From assembly GCF_031458115.1 (NCBI RefSeq), contig NZ_JAVDXV010000009.1:332016-396015 (forward strand): a stretch of 64,000 nt of DNA. The letters run 5' to 3'. The position numbers and the translations under genes are program-made. Positions 8,885 to 16,102 of this stretch are shown here, piece by piece. This stretch comes from Pelomonas asaccharophilus_A (GTDB lineage Bacteria; Pseudomonadota; Gammaproteobacteria; Burkholderiales; Burkholderiaceae_C). The notes under the pieces are model-generated. The model was not told where the DNA came from, made no database searches, and saw only the letters and a list, made by a program, of their open reading frames with translations. Position 1 is the stretch's first letter. Each line of letters starts with the position of its first letter.

Positions 8885-9335
8885 CGGCTCGCGCCGCGCG
8901 CCACACCGCGCTGGCGCGCACCCAGGCCAGCAGTTCCGCCTTCCAGTAGGTCCAGCGCTCGTAGACGCGCGCGAACCAGGGCAGTTGCATCAGCGCCGGC
9001 TGGATCAGCTGGAACAGCCAGGCCAGCAGCGCAGTGCCGATGAGCTTGGCCGCGATGACGAGGGCCACGCCCAGCGTCACGCGGCCCTCGGCCACCAGCC
9101 AGACGGCCAGCAGCTTGACCGGCAGGATCAGCAGACTGGGCAACACCAGCACCAGCAGCGCCCAGCGTGGTGGCAGCTGCTTCAGCAGCGTCTCGAACTG
9201 CCGGATGACCGGCAGCTTGGCGATCAGCGCGAAGACGCGGCGCAGCGGCTCCCAGCCCCATTCCTCGAACAGGATCAACAGCGCCAGCACGACGCGCACC
9301 AACCAGCGCAGCGGGGATAGCAAGGCCTTCAGCAT
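8817..9335 (-). CDS. Uncharacterised membrane protein
   Basis: This 172-residue protein has an N-terminal hydrophobic helix (LRWLVRVVLALLILFEEW), a central pair of helices (about residues 60-110) and a basic C-terminal tail. I do not recognise a named family beyond small conserved hypothetical membrane proteins. The ATG at 9335 was chosen because the hydrophobic helix follows directly; a longer frame starts at 9410. Its 3' end overlaps the MFS-PlsC gene by 68 bases on the opposite strand. Confidence 0.7.
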   Translation of the reverse strand: MLKALLSPLRWLVRVVLALLILFEEWGWEPLRRVFALIAKLPVIRQFETLLKQLPPRWALLVLVLPSLLILPVKLLAVWLVAEGRVTLGVALVIAAKLIGTALLAWLFQLIQPALMQLPWFARVYERWTYWKAELLAWVRASAVWRAARAVKLRLKRLFRAGRPPANEAHRD

Positions 9336-9391
9336 GCCGGCATCTTCACCGCAGGCACGGGGCCTGTCGAAGGTCAGCGCCCAAATGAATC

Positions 9392-9420
9392 GGGCCGCCG
9401 CGTGCGACACGCGACGGCCC
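9392..9420 (-). terminator. Hairpin downstream of PEP-CTERM gene
   Basis: A 13-bp stem (GGGCCG-x-CGCGTG / CACGCG-x-CGGCCC, one mismatch) has a 3-base loop. On the minus strand it is followed by a T-enriched ATTCATTT. It sits 24 bases past the PEP-CTERM stop and is likely its terminator, though the T tract is imperfect. Confidence 0.55.
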
Positions 9421-9443
9421 GAAGGCGGTGCAGCGACCGGGTA

Positions 9444-10184
9444 TCAGCCGCGGCGACGGCGTGAGGCCACACCCGCGCCCAGCAGCGCCAGGCCGGCCAG
9501 CACGGCGGATGCCGGTTCCGGCACGGTGTTGAGGCTGACGTTGTCGACCAGGATGGCGTCGCCGCTGTCCAGGTTGGCCGAGCGGAAGCCGATGCTGCTG
9601 AAGCTGGTCAGGCCCGAGGAGCCGTTGAAGACCGCGTCCGCACCGGTGAAGCCGGCCTGCTCCGCCGCACTGGGGTCCACCCACAGCGAGTAGCGGTTGT
9701 AGGTGGACGAACCGCCCACCTTCTCCAGCAGCGCCATCAGGTGGTAGGTGGTGCCCACGGCCACGGCCGTGGAGAAGCTGCCGCCGGTGCCCTGTGTGCG
9801 CACGAACAGGTCGGACGTGCAGCCGGCGGTGCCGCCGCAATTGCCCTTCAGGCCCACGTTGGGGCCGGTCGAGCTGCCGAACCAGAAGCCCAGGAAGTCG
9901 TTGCCGTCGATGGCGCCGGTGTCGAACTGCAGGTCGAAGCTCACCAGCACCTGGCGGGCGTTGACGGCGCCGCCGAGCGCCCAGGTGGCGGCGCTGTCGC
10001 TGTTGCCGCTGAAGCGCAGCGCCTGGCCCGTGATGGCGCCTTCGCCGGCACCCACGGTGACGACCGTCGCGGCGGCGGAGGTCGTCCAGCCCGTGCCGTC
10101 GGTCGAAGCCATGATGGGCGCGGCCTGGGCCATGCCGATGAAGGCCGTGGCGGCTGCCACGGCGAGATTGCCGGCGAAGTTCAT
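9444..10184 (-). CDS. PEP-CTERM sorting domain protein
   Basis: This 246-residue exported protein has a Sec signal peptide (cleavage near GMAQA-A) and a beta-rich Ser/Thr/Gly body resembling a laminin-G/concanavalin-like sandwich. It ends with a textbook sorting signal: VPEPASAVLAGLALLGAG followed by SRRRRG. Exosortase is expected to cleave at the PEP motif and release or anchor the protein at the outer surface. AGGAG lies 7 bases before the ATG. A perfect CRP-type palindrome lies about 150 bases upstream. The specific function of the body is unknown. Confidence 0.88.
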   Translation of the reverse strand: MNFAGNLAVAAATAFIGMAQAAPIMASTDGTGWTTSAAATVVTVGAGEGAITGQALRFSGNSDSAATWALGGAVNARQVLVSFDLQFDTGAIDGNDFLGFWFGSSTGPNVGLKGNCGGTAGCTSDLFVRTQGTGGSFSTAVAVGTTYHLMALLEKVGGSSTYNRYSLWVDPSAAEQAGFTGADAVFNGSSGLTSFSSIGFRSANLDSGDAILVDNVSLNTVPEPASAVLAGLALLGAGVASRRRRG

Positions 10185-10329
10185 CAATACTCCTTGTGTT
10201 CTAGGGATTGACGCCTCGTCGCCCCTGCGGCTCGGATTGTCCAGGCGCGAACGGCCAGCCTCGCCAGGCATCCACCGCGATCGCGGGATGGCCGCAGCCC
10301 CCTCAATCAAGCGGGTGCCGCGCTTCGGG

Positions 10330-10345
10330 TGTGATTCAGATCACA
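10330..10345. promoter_or_regulatory. CRP-type operator TGTGA-N6-TCACA
   Basis: The palindrome TGTGATTCAGATCACA matches the CRP/Vfr-family consensus in both half-sites. It lies 146 bases upstream of the PEP-CTERM start codon and 18 bases past the tgt stop codon. The PEP-CTERM gene is the only gene it could plausibly regulate. Function is inferred from the motif alone. Confidence 0.6.
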
Positions 10346-10363
10346 CCGCGCGCCCGCCTCGCG

Positions 10364-11491
10364 TCAGACGCCGCGCGCCCGATCCGCGTGGAACTGCGCC
10401 CGCCAGGCCTCGAAGCGGCCGGCGTCCAGCGCGTCGCGCATTTCCTGCATCAGGTTCAGGTAGTAATGCAGGTTGTGGATGCTGGTCAGCATCGGGCCCA
10501 GCATCTCGCCGCAGCGGTCCAGGTGGTGCAGATAGGCGCGGCTGAAGCCGGTGCAGCATTCACAGATGCAGGTTTCGTCCACCGGCTTTTCGTCGGCCTT
10601 GTAGCGCGCGTTGCGCAGCCGCACGTCGCCAAAGCGCGTGAACAGGTGGCCGTTGCGCGCATTGCGGGTGGGCATCACGCAGTCGAACATGTCGATGCCC
10701 TGGCTGACGCCTTCGACTAGGTCCTCCGGCGTGCCCACGCCCATCAGATAGCGCGGCTTGTTGGCCGGCAGCTGGTGGCCCGTGTGCGCCAGGATGCGCT
10801 GCATCTCGGCCTTGGGTTCGCCCACGGACAGGCCGCCGATGGCATAGCCCGGCAGGTCCAGCTCGGCCAGGCCGGCCAGCGACGCGTCGCGCAGGTTCGT
10901 ATACATGCCGCCCTGCACGATGCCGAACAGCGCGTTGGGGTTCTCCAGCCGGTCGAATTCGGTGATGCAGCGCTTGGCCCAGCGCAGCGACATCTCCATG
11001 GACTGCTGCGCCTCGCGCTCGGTCGTCAGCTTGCCCTTGCTCTCGTAAGGCGTGCACTCGTCGAACTGCATGACGATGTCGGAGTTCAGCACGGTCTGGA
11101 TCTGCATGCTGATCTCGGGCGTCAGGAACAGCTTGTCGCCGTTGACGGGGGACGCGAACTTGACGCCCTCCTCGCTGATCTTGCGCATGTCGCCCAGGCT
11201 CCAGACCTGGAAGCCGCCGCTGTCCGTCAGGATGGGCTTGTTCCAGCTCTCGAAGCGGTGCAGGCCGCCGAACTGCGTGATGACGTCCAGGCCCGGGCGC
11301 ATCCACAGGTGGAAGGTGTTGCCCAGGATGATCTGAGCGCCCATCTCCTGCAGCGAACGCGGCGTGACGCCCTTGACCGTGCCGTAGGTGCCCACCGGCA
11401 TGAAGATGGGCGTCTGCACGACACCGTGGTTGAGCGTGAGCGTGCCGCGGCGCGCGCGGCCTTCGGTCTTGAGGAGGTCGAACTTCAGCAT
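10364..11491 (-). CDS. tgt: tRNA-guanine transglycosylase (queuine tRNA-ribosyltransferase)
   Basis: This enzyme swaps guanine-34 of tRNA-Asp, -Asn, -His and -Tyr for the queuosine precursor preQ1. The 375-residue length is standard. Visible motifs are the active-site DSGGFQVWSLG, the catalytic-type FDCVMPTRNARNG, the zinc site CICECC with downstream His, and the family signature SRAYLHHLDRCGEMLG. There is no Shine-Dalgarno; GACAAT lies 9 bases before the ATG, inside an element also found before queA. queA lies 3 kb away rather than in an operon with it. Confidence 0.97.
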   Translation of the reverse strand: MLKFDLLKTEGRARRGTLTLNHGVVQTPIFMPVGTYGTVKGVTPRSLQEMGAQIILGNTFHLWMRPGLDVITQFGGLHRFESWNKPILTDSGGFQVWSLGDMRKISEEGVKFASPVNGDKLFLTPEISMQIQTVLNSDIVMQFDECTPYESKGKLTTEREAQQSMEMSLRWAKRCITEFDRLENPNALFGIVQGGMYTNLRDASLAGLAELDLPGYAIGGLSVGEPKAEMQRILAHTGHQLPANKPRYLMGVGTPEDLVEGVSQGIDMFDCVMPTRNARNGHLFTRFGDVRLRNARYKADEKPVDETCICECCTGFSRAYLHHLDRCGEMLGPMLTSIHNLHYYLNLMQEMRDALDAGRFEAWRAQFHADRARGV

Positions 11492-11512
11492 GGGGCCGTG
11501 ATTGTCGCAGCC
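11492..11512 (-). promoter_or_regulatory. tgt promoter-like element shared with queA
   Basis: On the minus strand this reads GGCTG-C-GACAATC-A-CGGCCCC directly before the tgt ATG. It differs from the queA upstream element in two positions. GACAAT is a plausible -10 hexamer placed for a leaderless or near-leaderless transcript. Confidence 0.5.
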
Positions 11513-11540
11513 AGGGCCCGCCCGCCTAAACTGGCCCGCA

Positions 11541-12356
11541 ATGAGGATCCCTGCCATGGCCCCATTGCGGCTGCTCCTGTTGCTGGCGGCACTGCTGCTG
11601 CCCGGCGCGGCTCTGGCCTGCGGCCCCTACCGCGTGGCCTTCTACGAATACGCCATCCTCTACCACCGCGACACCGACGGCCAGTACCGCGGCATCGACA
11701 AGGACGTGCTGGACGAACTGGCCCGGCGCACCGGCTGCCGCTTCGACACGGTGCTGGAATCGCGGGCGCGCACCTGGGCGTTGATGACGTCGGGCGGGCT
11801 GGACATCACGCTGTCGGCGGTCGTGAACCGCGAGCGCGAGCGCATCGTCGAGCTGGTGCCCTACCTGCAGTCGCGCCGCGCCGTGGTGCTGCGCAACCCC
11901 AGCGTGCCCAGCACTGCCGAGGCATTCATGCGCGATGAGCAGCGCCGCCTGCTGAAGGTGCGCGCCGCGCGCGACGGCCCGCAGATGGAGGCGCTGCTGG
12001 CCCGGCTGGAAGCACGCGGCCGTGTCGTCGAGGCCGCAGACCAGCCCAGCGCCGTGCGCGCCTTCAAGGCCGGCCGCGCCGACGCGATGGTGCTGGGCAT
12101 AGGCAGCCTGGCCCGGCTGCGCCAGCAGGATCCGGAATTCCAGGCCTACGACGCCGTCTTCTGGGCGCCGACGGAACGGGTGGTGGGCGCGCTGGCCATG
12201 TCACGCGAGCGCGTCAGCGAGGCCGACCGCGCGCGGCTGCGCGAGGCGATTGCAGCCATGCGGCGTGACGGCGGGCTGGACGCCATCCTGCGCCGCCATG
12301 TCGGCGACAAGCTGGCCGCCGCGCTGCGCCTGCCCGACGGCGACAGCGGGCATTGA
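11541..12356 (+). CDS. Periplasmic binding protein, SBP family 3 (first of three)
   Basis: This 271-residue protein has a signal peptide ending in ALA-CGPYRV. It has the extracellular solute-binding family 3 layout (amino-acid-type venus flytrap): GQYRGIDKDVLDELARRTGCRF, then RTWALMTSGGLDITL. The opening of the mature part is closely related to the third gene of this cluster (CGPYRV, EY, LY, GQ, DKD, GC, LES all shared). No permease or ATPase is nearby, so it may be a sensor or stand-alone receptor. There is no ribosome site; TAAACT lies 8 bases before the ATG. A second in-frame ATG is at 11556. Confidence 0.78.
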   Translation: MRIPAMAPLRLLLLLAALLLPGAALACGPYRVAFYEYAILYHRDTDGQYRGIDKDVLDELARRTGCRFDTVLESRARTWALMTSGGLDITLSAVVNRERERIVELVPYLQSRRAVVLRNPSVPSTAEAFMRDEQRRLLKVRAARDGPQMEALLARLEARGRVVEAADQPSAVRAFKAGRADAMVLGIGSLARLRQQDPEFQAYDAVFWAPTERVVGALAMSRERVSEADRARLREAIAAMRRDGGLDAILRRHVGDKLAAALRLPDGDSGH

Positions 12357-12363
12357 CCGCGAC

Positions 12364-13119
12364 ATGCAGCGCCGCCCCCTGCTCGCCCTCGCCGCCGCGC
12401 TGCCGCTGCGCGCCGCGGCCGCCCGCACGCCGCTGCCGGTGTTCTGCCACGCGCTGCCGCCGCTGAGCTTCGAGCAGGACGGCCAGCCCACGGGACTGGG
12501 CGTCGAGCTGCTGCGCCGCATGGCCGAGCTGGCCGGCCTGGACCTGGCGCTGGCGCTGCAGCCGCGGCTGCGCGCGGAAAAGTCGTTTCTGGAGACCCCG
12601 GGCAGCCTGCTGTTCCCGCTGGCCCGGCTGCCGGAGCGCGAACACCGCTACCGCTGGGTGGGCCCGCTGCTGCCGCGCCGCGTGGGCATCTACCGGCTGA
12701 ACAGCCGCGCGGACATCCGCTGGCGCGGGCTGCAACAGCTCGACGGCCTGCGCGTGGGCGCCACCGCCGGCACGGCCACGCTGGAGCAGCTGCAGGCCGA
12801 GGGCCTGAAGCCGGGCAAGGAGCTGGAGGTGTCGCCCAGCTACGAAGCCAGCGTGCGCAAGCTGCTGGCCGGGCGCATGGACCTGCTGGTGATCGGCGAC
12901 CTCAACATCTACTGGCAGCTGCAGCTGCTGCGCGAACCGCCGGAGCGCATCAAGGAAGTGGCGGTGCTGGATGCCGGCACCGACTATTGCTTCGGCCTGC
13001 GCCCGGACGCCGAACCGGCGCCCGCGGATGCGCTGCAACGCGCGCTCGACCAGCTGCGCCGCGGCGGCGCCATCGAGCGCCTCAAGCAGGCTTACGGCCT
13101 GCCCGCGAACGCCACCTAG
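12364..13119 (+). CDS. Periplasmic binding protein, SBP family 3 (second of three)
   Basis: This 251-residue protein has a short Ala-rich signal (RRPLLALAAALPLRAAAA). It is followed by a family-3 binding fold with PLSFEQDGQPTGLGVELLRRMAELAGL and RVGATAGTATLEQL. It starts 8 bases after the previous stop, so it is very likely cotranscribed. It is more distant from the first and third genes than they are from each other and lacks their CGPYRV opening. Ligand unknown. Confidence 0.75.
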   Translation: MQRRPLLALAAALPLRAAAARTPLPVFCHALPPLSFEQDGQPTGLGVELLRRMAELAGLDLALALQPRLRAEKSFLETPGSLLFPLARLPEREHRYRWVGPLLPRRVGIYRLNSRADIRWRGLQQLDGLRVGATAGTATLEQLQAEGLKPGKELEVSPSYEASVRKLLAGRMDLLVIGDLNIYWQLQLLREPPERIKEVAVLDAGTDYCFGLRPDAEPAPADALQRALDQLRRGGAIERLKQAYGLPANAT

Positions 13120-13169
13120 CAGCGCCTGATCCGGACTAGACTGGGCCGTCAGTCGACCGAGGAGGGGTC

Positions 13170-13955
13170 ATGGCGATCTGGCGATGCACGCTCGCAGCCC
13201 TGGGCCTGTGGCTCAGCGCGCAGAGCTGCGCTGCCGATGGCTGCGGCCCCTACCGCGTGGGCCTGCGCGAATACCCCCGGCTCTACCAGCGCGCCGCCGC
13301 GGGTCAGTTCGGCGGGCTGGACAAGGACTTCTTCGACGCGCTGGCCGAACGCAGCGGCTGCAAGCTCGAGTTCCAGCTTGAATCCCAACCCCGGCTGTGG
13401 ATGCGGCTGGCGCGCGGCGACATCGACATGGCGAGCTGGGTGGTGCCCAGCGAACAACGCGCCACCGTCGTGCGCATCCTGCCCATCATGGGCGGCCGCA
13501 TGATGGCCGTGACCTGGCGCGACGCCGGCATCAAGAGCGAGGCCGAGTTCCTCGCCGACCCGGCGCTGCGCGCCGTCGCCATCAGCCAGGCGCTCTACGG
13601 CCCCGGCTACGACCCGCTGCTGGCCCAGCTGCGCACCCAGGGCCGGGTCAGCGACGTGGCCGACTTCGACATCGCCTGGCGCGCCTTCGCCGGCCGGCGC
13701 GTGGCGCTGATGTTGGCCTACCCCTGGAGCCTGGCGGGCCAGCCTCCGGAGCTGATGGCCCAACTGCAGCTGAGCGACTGGCACGCCGCCGAGACGGCCA
13801 CCACGTCGGGGCTGGCGCTGTCGCGCAAGACCGTGCGCGAGGCCGACGCGCACAAGCTGGAGCAGGCCCTGCGCGCGATGCGGCTGGACGGCAGCCTTGC
13901 GCAACTCCTGGCCCGGCATCTGCCCGCCGGCACCGTCAGGCTGCTGCCGCCCTGA
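13170..13955 (+). CDS. Periplasmic binding protein, SBP family 3 (third of three)
   Basis: This 261-residue protein has a Sec signal (LWLSAQSCAA-D) and a family-3 binding domain closely matching the first gene of the cluster, mainly over the N-terminal lobe. AGGAGG lies 7 bases before the ATG, unlike its neighbours, and a TAGACT hexamer near 13136-13141 could be its own -10. The 50-base gap and strong ribosome site suggest separate expression. Ligand unknown. Confidence 0.77.
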   Translation: MAIWRCTLAALGLWLSAQSCAADGCGPYRVGLREYPRLYQRAAAGQFGGLDKDFFDALAERSGCKLEFQLESQPRLWMRLARGDIDMASWVVPSEQRATVVRILPIMGGRMMAVTWRDAGIKSEAEFLADPALRAVAISQALYGPGYDPLLAQLRTQGRVSDVADFDIAWRAFAGRRVALMLAYPWSLAGQPPELMAQLQLSDWHAAETATTSGLALSRKTVREADAHKLEQALRAMRLDGSLAQLLARHLPAGTVRLLPP

Positions 13956-13988
13956 AGCACCATCGATGCAGCGCGGGACAATCCCGCC

Positions 13989-14594
13989 ATGCCCCTGACC
14001 CTGGCCGCGCCGGCCGAGCACGAACTGATCGTCAAGAAGAGCCGCTTCCTCGGCCGCGTTGAACCCTGCGCCGACCGCGCCGCCGCGCTGGCCCGCGTGG
14101 CGCAGCTGCGCGCCGAACACCCGGGCGCGGCCCATGTCTGCTGGGCCTTGCTCGCCGGCGGCCACTCCGCCGCCAACGACGACGGCGAGCCCGGCGGCAC
14201 GGCAGGCCGGCCCATGCTGGACGTGCTTCGCCACCAGGGCCTGGACGGCGTGCTGGCCACGGCCGTGCGTTACTGGGGCGGCGTCAAGCTGGGCGCGGGT
14301 GGCCTGGTGAGGGCCTACACCGACTGCATCGCGCAGGCGCTGTTGACGGCAGACAAGGTCGAGCGCGTGGCCCAGGTGGAACTGGGCTGCGAGCTGCCCT
14401 ACGAGCTGGAAGGAAGGCTGCGGCGGCTGGCCGAGCAGCATGGCGCCGTGCTGGCGGACGTGCGGCATGAGGCACGCGTGCACATGCGTTTCTCGCTGCC
14501 CGTCACGGCTCGTGCCGCGTTCACGGAGGCCGTCGACGAGGCATCTCAGGGACGCGTGGGCTGGGTGCGAGACAGCAGCATCGCATCCCCATAG
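13989..14594 (+). CDS. YigZ/IMPACT family protein
   Basis: This 201-residue protein carries the UPF0029/IMPACT signature DDGEPGGTAGRPML, followed by RYWGGVKLGAGGLVRAYTD. The N-terminal domain has an S5-like fold in known members, and the C-terminal part matches the usual DUF1949 position. Bacterial members are cytosolic and their biochemical role is unsettled. GACAAT ends 7 bases before the ATG and there is no Shine-Dalgarno. The last 49 bases overlap the convergent queA. Confidence 0.9.
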   Translation: MPLTLAAPAEHELIVKKSRFLGRVEPCADRAAALARVAQLRAEHPGAAHVCWALLAGGHSAANDDGEPGGTAGRPMLDVLRHQGLDGVLATAVRYWGGVKLGAGGLVRAYTDCIAQALLTADKVERVAQVELGCELPYELEGRLRRLAEQHGAVLADVRHEARVHMRFSLPVTARAAFTEAVDEASQGRVGWVRDSSIASP

Positions 14595-15595
14595 CTGAAG
14601 AAGCGGTAGCGCTGCGCGATCGCGTGGCGGTACAGCGCCATGACCTCGTCGTAGCCCGCGAAGGCACTGACCAGCATCATCAGCGTGCTCTTGGGCAGGT
14701 GGAAGTTCGTGACAAGCCGGTCGACGACGCGGAACTGGAAGCCTGGCGTGATGAAGATGTCGGTCTCGCGCGCGCCGGCCACGAGCTGGCCGCTCAACGC
14801 GCCGGATTCCAGCGCCCGCAGCGTCGTGGTGCCCACCGCCACCACGCGGCCGCCGCGCGCGCGGCAGGCGGCGATGGCGTCCACGGTCGCCTGCGGCACG
14901 TCAAACCACTCGCTGTGCATCTTGTGGTCGGCGATCTGCTCCACGCGCACCGGCTGGAAGGTGCCGGCGCCGACATGCAGCGTGACGTGGGCGGTCGACA
15001 CCCCAGCCTCGGCCAACCGCGCCAGCAAGGCCTCGTCGAAATGCAGCGCCGCGGTCGGCGCGGCGACGGCGCCAGGTTCCTTCGCGAACACGGTCTGGTA
15101 GCGACGCACGTCGTCTTCGTCGTCGGCATGCGCGATGTAGGGCGGCAGCGGCACATGGCCGTGCTGGTCCAGGAGCGCGAACGGGTCGCCGGCCAAGCGC
15201 AGGTGGAACAGGCCGTTGTCCGGCCCGCAGCGGCCCAGCACCTCGGCGTCGAAGGCATCGGCAAACCGCACGCGGCTGCCGGGCTTGGGGCTCTTGCTGG
15301 CGCGCAGGTGCATCCAGACTTCCTGCGTGCCTGGCAGCACGCGCTCGACCAGCGCCTCGACATTGCCACCCGTCGCCTTCACGCCGTACAGGCGCGCCTT
15401 GATGACCTTGGTGTTGTTGAACACCAGCAGGTCGCCGGGCTGCAAAAGGCCCGGCAGTTCGCGGAACACACGGTCTACGCGAGTCTCACCCGATGCGTCC
15501 AGCAGCCGTGACGCGGTGCGCTCGGCGGCGGGATGCTGGGCGATCAGCTCGGGTGGCAGATCGAAATCGAAATGGGCGACGGTGAGTTCGGACAT
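14546..15595 (-). CDS. queA: S-adenosylmethionine:tRNA ribosyltransferase-isomerase
   Basis: This enzyme transfers and isomerises the ribosyl part of S-adenosylmethionine onto preQ1 in tRNA, giving epoxyqueuosine; it acts after Tgt. The protein is 349 residues with family motifs throughout: FDFDLPPELIAQHPAAER, LVFNNTKVIKARLYG, HVGAGTFQPVR, TTTLRALES and TNFHLPKSTL. The ATG at 15595 is preceded by GACAAT 9 bases upstream and by no ribosome site. It shares a 21-base upstream element with tgt. Confidence 0.97.
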   Translation of the reverse strand: MSELTVAHFDFDLPPELIAQHPAAERTASRLLDASGETRVDRVFRELPGLLQPGDLLVFNNTKVIKARLYGVKATGGNVEALVERVLPGTQEVWMHLRASKSPKPGSRVRFADAFDAEVLGRCGPDNGLFHLRLAGDPFALLDQHGHVPLPPYIAHADDEDDVRRYQTVFAKEPGAVAAPTAALHFDEALLARLAEAGVSTAHVTLHVGAGTFQPVRVEQIADHKMHSEWFDVPQATVDAIAACRARGGRVVAVGTTTLRALESGALSGQLVAGARETDIFITPGFQFRVVDRLVTNFHLPKSTLMMLVSAFAGYDEVMALYRHAIAQRYRFFSYGDAMLLSRTQPTRP

Positions 15596-15616
15596 GGGGC
15601 CGAGATTGTCTCAGCC
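15596..15616 (-). promoter_or_regulatory. queA promoter-like element shared with tgt
   Basis: On the minus strand this reads GGCTG-A-GACAATC-T-CGGCCCC directly before the ATG. It is identical to the tgt element except at two positions. GAGA-CAA-TCTC is also a small palindrome here. Confidence 0.5.
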
Positions 15617-15630
15617 CCGCGTTCTGGAAC

Positions 15631-15990
15631 TCAGGGCTTGGCCAGATGCCAGACCTGGTTGACGTTGTCGCCCGTGCGATCACCGGGCTTCTGGTCCTTG
15701 ACCCAGCCGTAGACCGGCTTGCCTTTGTAGGCCCACTGCTTGCTCCCGTCGTCGCGGGTCACGACGGTCCAGTCGCCCTCGGGCCTGGCGTCGGCCGCGG
15801 CGGTCAGCGGCGGCCAGTTCGCCGCGCAGCGGTCGTTGCAGTTGCTCTTGTTCGCGGCATCGCGGTCGAAGGTGTAGAGCGACAACCCGTTGGGACCGAC
15901 GAAGATGCCATCAACCACCTGCGCCGGCGGCGCGGCGTGGGCGGACGCAGCGAAGCCGGCAACGATCAGGGCAAGCAGGGAAGAACGCAC
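15631..15990 (-). CDS. Secreted lipoprotein-15 (COG4315) repeat protein
   Basis: This 119-residue exported protein has a signal peptide ending ASAHA-A. Two copies of the Yx(F/W)xxD repeat follow: LYTFDRD with its NCNDRCAANWPP partner, and WAYKGKPVYGWVKDQKPGD. The family is of unknown function; members are periplasmic or outer-membrane and sometimes haem- or metal-related. I chose the GTG at 15990 because GGAGA lies 8 bases upstream and the signal peptide begins there; a longer frame would bury the signal. Confidence 0.8.
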   Translation of the reverse strand: MRSSLLALIVAGFAASAHAAPPAQVVDGIFVGPNGLSLYTFDRDAANKSNCNDRCAANWPPLTAAADARPEGDWTVVTRDDGSKQWAYKGKPVYGWVKDQKPGDRTGDNVNQVWHLAKP

Positions 15991-16102
15991 GGCACAGGTC
16001 TCCGGGATTGCAAAGCCGCCAAGGTAGTGGCGCGGTCGCGAGGCGACTACGAACGATTTCGCGTATTCATCTGCGCGCAGTCGCCGCCGCCACAATCGCG
16101 CC

